The notes under the pieces: model-generated
Told to the model about the DNA's origin: nothing
What the model saw: only the letters and a program-made list of their open reading frames with translations
The model's database searches: none
Assembly (NCBI RefSeq): GCF_018861315.1
Contig: NZ_JAHLDL010000039.1
Location: forward strand, 1 to 40,165
Direction: 5' to 3'
DNA: 40,165 nucleotides
DNA from: Clostridium bowmanii
GTDB taxonomy: Bacteria; Bacillota; Clostridia; Clostridiales; Clostridiaceae
In this document: positions 24,332 to 32,370 of the stretch, in pieces
Layout: the number at the start of each line of letters is the position of its first letter
How positions within the stretch are numbered: the stretch's first letter is position 1
Position numbers and translations under genes: made by a program

Positions 24332-25138
24332 TTAGTAAGTGTCTATAATATCGCCTAATGGATCACCAGTATTTGAGCTTCCACCATTACCTGAGCCGCC
24401 TTGTTTAGTAAGCTTCAAGTAAATAAGAGCCACACATACACCGATTGCCCCTAGTCCGATAAGTGTAATTTGTGAAATAGTTGCAAGTACAAAACCAATT
24501 GCAAAGAATGGCCATACTTCTTTTGTAGCCATCATGTTGATTACCATTGCATAACCAACAGCTACCACCATTCCACCACCGATTGCGAGTCCACCTGTTA
24601 ACCAAGTAGGCATAAGGTTAAGTGCTCTACTAATCGGACCAGCACCAACTGCTAAGATAAGAGCTGCTGGAATTGCAATACGTACACCTTGCATACAAAT
24701 AGCAATGATATGCCACATTTCAACTTTTCTGAAATCTCCTTGCTTAGCAGCAGCATCCATGAAATGTACAAACACTGTAGCAATCGTACGACAAAGAATT
24801 GTTAATAATAACCCTGCAACTGCTAGAGGAACAGCAATAGCATAAGCTGCTGGAACTCCTGCGGTGCCTTGGCCACCAAGAACTAGAATAATTGCAGATG
24901 CAACAGATGCAAGCGCTGTATCTGGTGCTACGGCAGCGCCTATGTTTGCCCAACCTAGAGCAATCATTTGAAGAGTACCACCTAAGATTAGGCATGGCAA
25001 TAAGTTACCTGTAACTAAGCCGATTAACGTACAAGCAATTACTGGTTGGTGGAATTGGAATTGATCCAAGATACCTTCCATACCAGCTAGAAATGCCACT
25101 AAAACGACTAATATGATTTGAACAACATTTAGATCCAT
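24332..25138 (-). CDS. manY: PTS mannose-family EIIC component
   Basis: The 268-aa integral membrane subunit has about seven hydrophobic segments and family motifs such as GMEGILDQFQFHQPVIACTLIGLVTG (about 18-43), LGWANIGAAVAPDTALASVASAI (67-90, the EIIC signature) and MQGVRIAIPAALILA. It forms the sugar-conducting complex with EIID. The C-terminus is longer, with a Gly/Ser-rich GGSGNGGSSNTGDPLGDIIDTY tail after the last helix. AAGGAGGATT lies 8 nt before the ATG. It lies between EIIAB and EIID in the conserved gene order. Confidence 0.95.
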   Translation of the reverse strand: MDLNVVQIILVVLVAFLAGMEGILDQFQFHQPVIACTLIGLVTGNLLPCLILGGTLQMIALGWANIGAAVAPDTALASVASAIILVLGGQGTAGVPAAYAIAVPLAVAGLLLTILCRTIATVFVHFMDAAAKQGDFRKVEMWHIIAICMQGVRIAIPAALILAVGAGPISRALNLMPTWLTGGLAIGGGMVVAVGYAMVINMMATKEVWPFFAIGFVLATISQITLIGLGAIGVCVALIYLKLTKQGGSGNGGSSNTGDPLGDIIDTY

Positions 25139-25174
25139 GATTATTAATCCTCCTTTTTTATCTAACTCGTTAGA

Positions 25175-26152
25175 TTATTTTAGTTTATTTAATTCCGCTT
25201 GTGCTTTTTTAAGAATTTCGGCCATATTTCCTTTTGAATCATTTGGAACTTTACGAACATCAAAAGTAAGTCCAGCTTGTTTAAGCTTATCGAAGGTATC
25301 AATATCGTCTTGATTGAAAGCAAGTACTTTATTTGGTTGAACTTTACCTATAGCATGAGCCATAGATCCAACATTAATTGTCTTCAGTGGTACTCCACCT
25401 TCTACCACTCTAAGTACATCTTGTGGATTTTCAAAAAGAAGCAATGCACGTTGTCCGCCAAACTGTTGATCATTTTTTGCAAGTTTAATCATTTGTTTAA
25501 TTGGAATAACGTGAGCCTTAACACCCGGTGGAGCAGCTTGCGTAATCAATTTACTACGAAGCTCATCTTTGGATACTGCATCTGACACCACAATAATACG
25601 GGTCGGTAACACACTTTTTGACCAAGCAGTCGCAACTTGACCATGCAGTAAACGGGAATCAATACGAGCTAAAACATATTCAAATGATCCAGGTGTACCT
25701 AAATTCGCTTGCCCTGCGGTCGCCTCTGAAGATTTACCAACATCTTCTGGTTCTAATTCTTCAGGCTTAACTTTAACTCCTTGTTTAGCTGGTTTTAAGA
25801 TATAAGCCGCAAGTTCCTGTGCGGATTCCATTGAAGAACGTGAAGCATAAGCTTCAATAACCATTGGTAGATTCATACCAGCTACGATAGCCCATTTGTC
25901 TTTGTGTTCTTCAAATAGACCATTAGCTTGGTTGAACGGAGTGCCGCCCCAAAGATCAACTAAGAATAAAACCTCATCTTGGTTGTCAAAGGATGCGATT
26001 GCATCTTTCATTTTTGCTTTAAGATCATCAGGGCCTTCACTAGGCATCAACGTAACAGCTTGCACGTTTTCTTGTTCTCCAAAAATCATCGCGCCAGATT
26101 GCAAGATGCCTTTAGCAAATTCTCCGTGACTAGCAAGAATAATTCCTACCAT
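25175..26152 (-). CDS. manX: PTS mannose-family EIIAB fusion
   Basis: The 325-aa cytoplasmic protein joins EIIA-Man (about 1-140, phospho-acceptor H9 in IILASHGEFAKG, plus LVDLWGGTPFNQA) to EIIB-Man (about 158-325, phospho-acceptor in RIDSRLLHGQVATAW) by a hydrophilic linker (GVKVKPEELEPEDVGKSSEATAGQ). It passes phosphate from HPr to the incoming sugar via EIIC/EIID. RBS AGGAGG precedes the ATG. Its arginine codons are CGT (for example in RIDSR), whereas the solitary EIIB next door uses AGA at the same residues; this marks a likely acquired block. Confidence 0.95.
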   Translation of the reverse strand: MVGIILASHGEFAKGILQSGAMIFGEQENVQAVTLMPSEGPDDLKAKMKDAIASFDNQDEVLFLVDLWGGTPFNQANGLFEEHKDKWAIVAGMNLPMVIEAYASRSSMESAQELAAYILKPAKQGVKVKPEELEPEDVGKSSEATAGQANLGTPGSFEYVLARIDSRLLHGQVATAWSKSVLPTRIIVVSDAVSKDELRSKLITQAAPPGVKAHVIPIKQMIKLAKNDQQFGGQRALLLFENPQDVLRVVEGGVPLKTINVGSMAHAIGKVQPNKVLAFNQDDIDTFDKLKQAGLTFDVRKVPNDSKGNMAEILKKAQAELNKLK

Positions 26153-26250
26153 CTTTTATACCTCCTATTTTTTTATTTATTACAGTAAAATTTATATAAA
26201 AGTTTTGAAAAACCTGTAACCAAAATTAATAATTATGAAATATTTCAATC

Positions 26251-26724
26251 TTATAGTTTTGACATTAAATCTACTTTTGAATCTGAAGAAATTTTTCTTA
26301 TTTCTAATTCAATGCCTTTTTCATTTAATTTTTTGAAGGCTTCAACATCTGTATCATCTACTGATATTACACTAGTTATTTGTTTCTTTCCCGCTTTAAA
26401 TGACATACCACCAATATTTACACTCTTTATGGCTACTCCACCTTCAACCATTCTTAAAACATCAGTTGGATTAGTGAATAAAAATAGCACTCTATCATCT
26501 TGGTATTTCGGAATATTATAAGCTCTTATTGCCTCATCAATTCCTACAACACTTGATTTAACTCCTGGAGGTGCAACTTGCTCTAAAAGTGTCTTTCTAA
26601 TTGGATCCTTTATTACATCATCATTACATACTAGTATCCTTTGACATTTTGTGTATTTTGACCAAATTGTTGCTACTTGACCATGTATTAATCTGTCATC
26701 AATTCTTGCAAGCACTATATTCAT
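26251..26724 (-). CDS. Additional solitary PTS EIIB component
   Basis: The 157-aa protein is a single EIIB-Man/Sor domain; the histidine in RIDDRLIHGQVATIW (residue about 15) is the phospho-acceptor, followed by VAPPGVKSSVVGI, FTNPTDVLRMVEGGVAIKSVNIGGM and a C-terminal strand. It is complete without a EIIA part, although the following gene already carries EIIB. It lies immediately downstream of the sigma-54 promoter and is the first gene of the operon. AGA codons and AT-rich sequence match the levR gene, not the EIIAB gene. It may be the old native EIIB, or a regulatory phospho-relay to the PTS-domain activator. RBS AAGGGGGG is strong. Confidence 0.92.
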   Translation of the reverse strand: MNIVLARIDDRLIHGQVATIWSKYTKCQRILVCNDDVIKDPIRKTLLEQVAPPGVKSSVVGIDEAIRAYNIPKYQDDRVLFLFTNPTDVLRMVEGGVAIKSVNIGGMSFKAGKKQITSVISVDDTDVEAFKKLNEKGIELEIRKISSDSKVDLMSKL

Positions 26725-26777
26725 TATAAATTACCCCCCTTATCAGCAATTTCACCTAAGTTGTCACATTTATATAT

Positions 26778-26794
26778 AGCAATTGCCGTGCCAA
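26778..26794 (-). promoter_or_regulatory. Sigma-54 (RpoN) -24/-12 promoter of the PTS operon
   Basis: On the minus strand the sequence TTGGCACGGCAATTGCT matches the sigma-54 consensus TGGCACG-N4-TTGCW exactly. It lies about 55 nt before the solitary EIIB start. The neighbouring gene encodes a sigma-54 activator with GAFTGA, as required for open-complex formation. Confidence 0.92.
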
Positions 26795-26798
26795 AATA

Positions 26799-26957
26799 GT
26801 GTATTATTTTTTTGAGTTTGTGTTAAATCTTTTAAAATGGCCATTTTTTACTTAAAATTCTTTTTCATTTTTTTATATTGATACACTTATTATATAGTTT
26901 TAATACTAATTTTAATTTTTCGCTAATGAAAAAGTGTATCAAAAGAGAAGTGTATCA
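26799..26957 (-). repeat. Cluster of GTGTATYA / TRATACAC motifs, probable LevR upstream activator sites
   Basis: Copies at 26799-26806 (GTGTATTA), 26879-26886 (TGATACAC), 26934-26941 and 26950-26957 (GTGTATCA). The second and third form an inverted repeat extended to 11 bp (TTGATACACTT at 26878-26888, AAGTGTATCAA at 26932-26942); the last two are direct repeats 16 nt apart. They lie about 5 to 160 nt upstream of the -24 element, a usual distance for enhancer sites of sigma-54 activators. Binding by the adjacent LevR-type protein is inferred. Confidence 0.7.
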
Positions 26958-26983
26958 GTATATTATTCTTCAAGTTCCTTGTT

Positions 26984-29794
26984 TTATTCTGCAAGTTCAT
27001 TGTATTGTTCTGTAAAAATTTCGCAAATATAATATATTTCGTCCTCTGTTAGTCTAATATTAAGTGCTTCTTTAAATTTGAGAGCAGCTTCCTCAACATA
27101 TTTTAAGACTATAGCATCTATTTCACCACTGTCTCCACCATAAATGAGTGTTTCCTTTATTACCATTCTCTCTAAGGCACAACCTACATGGATCATCAAT
27201 TTAATTTTAAAGGAGTTAATAAAATTCTTATCCATTTCTTTTTCTAATACACTTATAAAATTCATTAATACACTAATAATCTTATGTGGATTTAGGAATG
27301 TTAAAAATTCAGTTAAGCTATCTTCGCAAAGTTCTTTAACCACTATATTTTCTTCTTTTATATCTGTAGGTATATTATTCTTTTGTATTATGTCAATAAT
27401 ACGTTTTTCACCATCACCGCCAATAAGTTTCTCTATTGATATAAATGGTGCATCTATTTTGGGGTCCATAATCCCTACCGTTACTAAAATAGTGTATTGA
27501 TTCATTAATTCCTTTAACTCAGCTTTAATATTTGTTACACCTATTGGGATAATGATTATTTCATCTCTTGTTATATTAATTACTATGTTATTAACTAATT
27601 CTTTAAGTTTTTTCGCGGTACCTTCACCTGTAGAACAAATGGTTATTATAGCTTTATTCTTTTGATGCACTAAGTCTCTTGAATCTTTACTATAAGTACC
27701 ATATCCCTTAAAGTCTTTTAAAGAATCATATAAAGTGTCTAAATCCATATCAAGCATATTTGCCTTTCTAACTGCTTCAAGTACTAATGGTGTTGATGTC
27801 ATATCAACAGTTTTTACTCTTATACCTGTTTTTTCAGTTATAATAGAATCGAAGCTTGTTAATGATCCCATGTCCACAAGCAGTAGTACTCCCCGTCCCA
27901 TATCAATTTCATTTACCTTTTCTATTATATCATTAAGCACCCTTTGTGGGCCTACATCAAGGGGCATATCTACACTCTCTACAACTCCTTCTCCTAAGAG
28001 TTTCTTTGCAACATTAACCATTGAGCTGGCCGTACTACTGCCATGTAGAGCCACTATCACAGCTACTCTTTGATTGTTTTGTTCTTCTTGCACTGAGCTA
28101 ATAAGAAGTGTTAAGTAAATCACCTCCATATCAGGTACTACTATATTATATTTTTTCTCAATAAGATCTTTTATTTTAAGTGATATTTTAAATTCTTGTT
28201 GTTTATCATTAATTGTATTCTTTATATTGGTATATTTTAGACTTCTTCTACTCTCTATCCTTTTTAAGAATGCACTGATGTGAAGGCTAAAAGCATATAG
28301 AAATCTTTCACTAAACTTTCTGTTTAACTCTACTTCTACAAGCACTTTAACTTCCTCCGCAAATTGAAGTGTATCCTCATTTACTAACTTCAGTATCTTT
28401 TCTCTATCTTGAGCAATATTCTTTCCCTTTTTATAAAAGCATTTAAGGTGAATATTGATATCCGTTGTTATAAATTTTTTTATATATTCGTCATCTGCAC
28501 CTTCATCTTTTAAAATAGCTGCCTTGTCTTCAATTATTTTATATAAATTAAAGGTTGGCTCAGAGGAATCTTCTTCTATGAGAACCCTAAAACCCTGTGG
28601 CATCACTACCATCTGATTATCGAAGTATTGGGATAGCTCCTCCTCCTCCATTTTCTTGCTACTTAATGAAAATATGCCATTTTTTATATCTGATGGTAAA
28701 GATTTAAAATCTATCTCAATGAAATCTTTATTATTTATGCTATTTAAAAAACCATTAGCACAGACTAATTGTATATTAGATTTCATCTGACCAATATTTC
28801 CATAGGAAGCACTTCCTATAATTGCCTTTACAGCTTCCCCCTCTACCTTTATTTGCTTGTTTACTCTATGAGCTTCATTTGCTAGGAGAAATTTTACTAT
28901 ATCTAACTTATCTTTGCCAGGCCGTTCTTCTAAATTAGGGAGGGATATAACTATAGGAATTCTTCTTACAAAGGTCTTTAAAAGTGAAGATGCAGGATCC
29001 TCTGTGGTTGCTCCTATAATACGTACAGTAGATTTTCTGTTTCTTTCTGTTTCGCCGAGTTTACCGTAAGTTCCCGTATCTATGAAATAAAATATCATTT
29101 CCTGTCCTTCAGGCGGAAGTCTATGAATTTCATCAAGGAATAGTATCCCACCATTAGCCTTGGCTACAAGGCCTTCTTTTTCAGAATCCGCTCCTGTAAA
29201 TGCACCTTTTATATGACCAAACATATGTGATAATAGAAGTTGGGGATTATTATAATAGTCTGCACAATTAAATAACACAAAGGGAGACCTTTCTTCTAAT
29301 CTTTTAACATACACAGCATATTTATACATCATATTAGCAAACAGTGTTTTACCCACACCTGTAGGTCCTACTATAAGTGTGTTAAGCCCATTAGGTGGGT
29401 AAAGAACGGCTGCTTTAGCTTGCTCAATATGTGTTCTTAAACTGGTATTATATCCTATAAGGCTATCAAAAGGGTTCTTTTCTGCCTCTTCTGTTTTATC
29501 ATCAGCTATGAATTTATTAAAATTTTCTACTTCTAAAGGACCAGTTTGCAGCTTAAATCCTAAAAGTTTCTCTACTATTTCTCTATCCAAAAATAGTACT
29601 GGCCTACCTTTTATCTTTATTATCTTGTCAGCTCTAAGCAGATTGTTTAGCTCAAGACTTACATTGTTTCTCATCATATCGAGGCTTTCTGCTATTACCC
29701 CCGCACTAAACCCTCGCCCTGCCTTAATATCTTTTAGAAGATATTCTTTAGATTGCTGGGCCATGTAACTATATATCTTATCGATTCTTTTCAT
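26984..29794 (-). CDS. levR: LevR-type sigma-54 activator with PTS regulatory domains
   Basis: Transcription activator for a mannose-family PTS operon. The 936-aa protein starts with an N-terminal HTH region (about 1-80), then an AAA+ domain with Walker A GPTGVGKT (about 145), the sigma-54-contact motif GAFTGA, Walker B ILFLDEIHRL and sensor arginines (GATTEDP, FVRRIPI). PRD1 follows, then an EIIA-Man-like domain with VIVALHGSSTASS (conserved His for phosphorylation), a short EIIB-Gat-like part, and C-terminal PRD2. This is the LevR domain order. Start is ATG at 29792-29794 with GAGG 8 nt before; a GTG 3 codons upstream would overlap the ribosome binding site. Phosphorylation by HPr or EII components is expected to set its activity. 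Confidence 0.95.
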   Translation of the reverse strand: MKRIDKIYSYMAQQSKEYLLKDIKAGRGFSAGVIAESLDMMRNNVSLELNNLLRADKIIKIKGRPVLFLDREIVEKLLGFKLQTGPLEVENFNKFIADDKTEEAEKNPFDSLIGYNTSLRTHIEQAKAAVLYPPNGLNTLIVGPTGVGKTLFANMMYKYAVYVKRLEERSPFVLFNCADYYNNPQLLLSHMFGHIKGAFTGADSEKEGLVAKANGGILFLDEIHRLPPEGQEMIFYFIDTGTYGKLGETERNRKSTVRIIGATTEDPASSLLKTFVRRIPIVISLPNLEERPGKDKLDIVKFLLANEAHRVNKQIKVEGEAVKAIIGSASYGNIGQMKSNIQLVCANGFLNSINNKDFIEIDFKSLPSDIKNGIFSLSSKKMEEEELSQYFDNQMVVMPQGFRVLIEEDSSEPTFNLYKIIEDKAAILKDEGADDEYIKKFITTDINIHLKCFYKKGKNIAQDREKILKLVNEDTLQFAEEVKVLVEVELNRKFSERFLYAFSLHISAFLKRIESRRSLKYTNIKNTINDKQQEFKISLKIKDLIEKKYNIVVPDMEVIYLTLLISSVQEEQNNQRVAVIVALHGSSTASSMVNVAKKLLGEGVVESVDMPLDVGPQRVLNDIIEKVNEIDMGRGVLLLVDMGSLTSFDSIITEKTGIRVKTVDMTSTPLVLEAVRKANMLDMDLDTLYDSLKDFKGYGTYSKDSRDLVHQKNKAIITICSTGEGTAKKLKELVNNIVINITRDEIIIIPIGVTNIKAELKELMNQYTILVTVGIMDPKIDAPFISIEKLIGGDGEKRIIDIIQKNNIPTDIKEENIVVKELCEDSLTEFLTFLNPHKIISVLMNFISVLEKEMDKNFINSFKIKLMIHVGCALERMVIKETLIYGGDSGEIDAIVLKYVEEAALKFKEALNIRLTEDEIYYICEIFTEQYNELAE

Positions 29795-29847
29795 AAGTTC
29801 CACCTCGTTTATACATTAAATTATTTTTTCATATGCTCTAACTACTA

Positions 29848-29884
29848 TAATACACTATTTAATACACTTTTAGATAGTGTATCA
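29848..29884 (-). repeat. GTGTATYA motif cluster upstream of levR
   Basis: TAATACAC at 29848-29855 and 29860-29867, and GTGTATCA at 29877-29884. The same motif recurs upstream of the operon at 26.8-26.96 kb. It sits some 55-90 nt before the levR start, overlapping where its promoter should be, which suggests self-regulation. Confidence 0.6.
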
Positions 29885-29973
29885 TTTTTATATATTTTCT
29901 ACTTCTTTCCTTTTACTACATCGTTAACTAATTTTCTAATAGTGAAAAAGACACTGTGAAGTATATTAGAAAA

Positions 29974-30004
29974 GGATAAATATATTTGATTCATATATTT
30001 ATCC
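29974..30004. terminator. Hairpin after the TspO-like gene
   Basis: GGATAAATATAT (29974-29985) pairs with ATATATTTATCC (29993-30004) with a 7-nt loop. The minus strand reads TTTTCT after it, the plus strand CTTTTT. It ends the membrane-protein gene at 30010-30807. Confidence 0.78.
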
Positions 30005-30009
30005 TCTTT

Positions 30010-30807
30010 TTAAATTGTCATTCTATTCTTTGAAAAAATGTAAATTTCAGCAATCATCAACAACACAATTGATACTATCACAGTTGTAATCACTTCCATG
30101 TATTGGTTAGAAAATCCGGATGGGGATACGTGTTTAATCAAAATACCTGCATATGCCCATATGAGAACAAATCCATAGGCGATATCTCTATTTTTAAGTA
30201 TTGTAGTAATTCCAATAATTAACCCCACAGATATAATAATTACTGTCCAAATAGGTTCTGATATTCCCAATCCATCCCAACCTAAACTCACGAGAAGAGT
30301 GGTTACATTAGCGATTGTCGCCACAGTAATCCATCCAAAGTAAATACTAAAGGGAAACTTTATAAAGAATTTCTCTTTAAATGAAAGGTTCTCTCTTTTT
30401 ATAATCTGATTAATGATAATTAAACACACAAGGATAACAACCATTAACAAGGTTGACAATAGAATGTAGCGGTAGTGCCATGAAAATATCCATATTGAAT
30501 TTGCAATGGAGGAAATTGAAAAATACACTCCAATTTTTTCTAATAAATCTACTGAACTTTTACTTTTGTTATTTTGAAATAAACCAGCTTGATAAATTGT
30601 ATAAGCTGCTAGTTCAAAGTAAATAAGACCCCATATAGCAAAGGTTATACCTGCTGGTGCAAATAGATTCTTATAAAAATCAGATACTCCCCCTGTTGTT
30701 TGTCCATTAATTGGTAGAATATTAGCCAGCGCATTTATTGCAACCATTACTATGAAAGTAACCCCTACAAAAACTTTAATAGATATCTTTGTTTTATTTT
30801 CCCTCAT
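30010..30807 (-). CDS. TspO/MBR-related membrane protein
   Basis: The 265-aa protein has about eight hydrophobic helices. The first part, GVSDFYKNLFAPAGITFAIWGLIYFELAAYTIYQ (about 39-73), resembles the TspO/MBR-related pattern (FxPxxxxFAIWGxIY) seen in the group annotated as tryptophan-rich sensory proteins, and a central SIYFGWITVATIANVT and a W-rich SSIANSIWIFSWHYRY segment agree with it. It is longer than the 150-aa TspO proper. Function is unknown; TspO relatives bind tetrapyrroles or lipids. It is followed by a terminator and preceded 24 nt upstream by the unknown 138-aa gene, so the two are probably co-transcribed. Confidence 0.75.
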   Translation of the reverse strand: MRENKTKISIKVFVGVTFIVMVAINALANILPINGQTTGGVSDFYKNLFAPAGITFAIWGLIYFELAAYTIYQAGLFQNNKSKSSVDLLEKIGVYFSISSIANSIWIFSWHYRYILLSTLLMVVILVCLIIINQIIKRENLSFKEKFFIKFPFSIYFGWITVATIANVTTLLVSLGWDGLGISEPIWTVIIISVGLIIGITTILKNRDIAYGFVLIWAYAGILIKHVSPSGFSNQYMEVITTVIVSIVLLMIAEIYIFSKNRMTI

Positions 30808-30831
30808 TTTTTCAACTCCTTTTACTTTTCT

Positions 30832-31248
30832 TTAAGCATTAGACTTTAAATCATTTAAAATATTATTGAATTTATCCGGTTCAATATTATAAGTAATACA
30901 CATGCCATCAAAGTATAATGTATATGCGAAAAAATCTGGATCTGCATTGAATATAAACTTAACATCAAATTCTTGTGCTTTTAAAGTAGGTCCTCTAGCT
31001 CCTTTTAAAATATCAAATACTATATCTATATAAACGCCTGGATTACCACCTTGAATAAGAAATTTAAGTCCATCTGAATTAAAAGAGCAGTTGAATATCT
31101 CTACATTAAAAGTAAAATAAGGACTTTTATTTGAAGAATTACCCTTATCCTGCTTAATAAATATTCGCCCTTTCTCTTCTAATATCTTCTTGTTTAAAAC
31201 TTTAAAATCGTGTAGTGTAATCTTTTTTTCAATGAAGTTAGATAGCAT
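30832..31248 (-). CDS. Uncharacterised 138-aa protein
   Basis: The product has no signal peptide and no membrane helix. It is a beta-rich, soluble-looking domain, with segments such as ITLHDFKVLNKKILEEKGRI, YFTFNVEIFNCSFNS and VYIDIVFDILKGARGPTLKAQEFDVKFIF and a final short helix. I do not recognise a family. RBS GAGGGGG lies about 8 nt before the ATG, and the gene begins just past a terminator and is followed 24 nt later by the TspO-like gene. Coding status is well supported, function is not. Confidence 0.72.
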   Translation of the reverse strand: MLSNFIEKKITLHDFKVLNKKILEEKGRIFIKQDKGNSSNKSPYFTFNVEIFNCSFNSDGLKFLIQGGNPGVYIDIVFDILKGARGPTLKAQEFDVKFIFNADPDFFAYTLYFDGMCITYNIEPDKFNNILNDLKSNA

Positions 31249-31391
31249 TTTTATTCCCCCTCATATAAATCTGTGTAAGTAATTAACTTCTAGTCGTTCC
31301 TATATATACTTAACTTTATATATTAATATAATATATCTACTTCTACAAATATCTCGAAATACCTTCCAAATTGTATGTATATATACAAAAA

Positions 31392-31414
31392 GCACCAGAA
31401 ATATTTTCTGATGC
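31392..31414 (-). terminator. Terminator after the opp/LD-carboxypeptidase operon
   Basis: On the minus strand GCATCAGAAA-ATA-TTTCTGGTGC forms a 10-bp stem with one G-U pair, followed by TTTTT. It lies 23 nt past the carboxypeptidase stop. Confidence 0.88.
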
Positions 31415-31437
31415 ATTTTATATTAGTAAGGCTGTTT

Positions 31438-32370
31438 TTAATGCAAAACGCTTTCTGCAATTGTAAGTATGCAGCTATCCGCATCTAGCAGCACTTCTGC
31501 TCCAAGAGGAATTGTAATTTTAGGACTGCAATGGCCTGCCATGAAATTATATATGGTAGGTTTTTTAGCTTTCAAGATAATATCATTAAATACCTCCATC
31601 AACGTATGATCAAAGTCCTCATATTGCGGCAAACAATTTGTGAAATTCCCTAAAATTATGCCCACACAATCTTCAAGTTTACCTGAAAGCCTAAGCTGAG
31701 TAAGCATCCTATCTACAGAGTAAGTAAATTCATCTACATCTTCTAAAAATAGAATTTTCCCCAAAGTATCTATTTCATAAGGAGTTCCAATTGTGGATGC
31801 AATTAGCGATAGATTTCCACCTACTATTTTCCCACTGGCCACTCCAGGTACCATTGATTTAATTTCAAAGCCTATTGGATTATCAATCTCACCTAAAGGG
31901 TTAATCGAGGTTATTGCATTTAAATAGCTTTTCTTTGAGAATTCATCAAAATCCCCTAGCATATCTGATGCAGCCATAGGCCCATGAAAAGTAATTAGGT
32001 CACATTTTTGATTTAACACTATATGAATTGCAGTTATATCACTATAACCTATAAAAATCTTAGGATTTTCTTTAATCATATCATAGTCTAGCTTGTCAAG
32101 AATTCTTGGAGTACCGTACCCACCTTTTAAGCAGAAAACTGCATCAATAGTGTTATCCTCAAACATTCTATTTATATCTTTAGCTCGCAATTCATCACTG
32201 CCTGACAGATATCCATACTTTTTACCACAGCTTTCCCCTATCACTACAATAAAGCCTTGCTCCTCCAGAACACTAATGGACTTTTCTAGTCCATCAGCCT
32301 GCCTCAAAGCACTTGATGGTGCCACAAGTCCTATTGTATCTCCTATTTTTAATGCTTTTGGTTTAATCAT
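31438..32370 (-). CDS. LD-carboxypeptidase, peptidase family S66 (LdcA/MccF-like)
   Basis: A cytoplasmic serine peptidase. Relatives cut the L,D bond before the terminal D-alanine of murein tetrapeptides during cell-wall recycling, or inactivate microcin C-type peptides. The 310-aa length and motifs fit: catalytic S110 in FIGYSDIT, E210 in LFLEDVDE, H280 in AGHCSPKITIPLG, and the N-terminal GDTIGLVAPSS. No signal peptide. The start ATG overlaps the stop of the oppF-type gene by one base (TAATG), so it belongs to the peptide importer operon. The same operon imports peptides, which suits breakdown of imported muropeptides. Confidence 0.93.
   Translation of the reverse strand: MIKPKALKIGDTIGLVAPSSALRQADGLEKSISVLEEQGFIVVIGESCGKKYGYLSGSDELRAKDINRMFEDNTIDAVFCLKGGYGTPRILDKLDYDMIKENPKIFIGYSDITAIHIVLNQKCDLITFHGPMAASDMLGDFDEFSKKSYLNAITSINPLGEIDNPIGFEIKSMVPGVASGKIVGGNLSLIASTIGTPYEIDTLGKILFLEDVDEFTYSVDRMLTQLRLSGKLEDCVGIILGNFTNCLPQYEDFDHTLMEVFNDIILKAKKPTIYNFMAGHCSPKITIPLGAEVLLDADSCILTIAESVLH

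Noticed and set aside
26840-26860. Short palindrome AAAATGGCCATTTT read as an operator
   Set aside because: A short palindrome of this kind is common in AT-rich DNA and not repeated near the other control sites; the GTGTATYA repeats are far stronger.
27144-28073. Plus-strand ORFs of 112-118 codons within levR
   Set aside because: Serine/isoleucine/threonine-rich frames antisense to a gene with complete domain structure; typical shadows.
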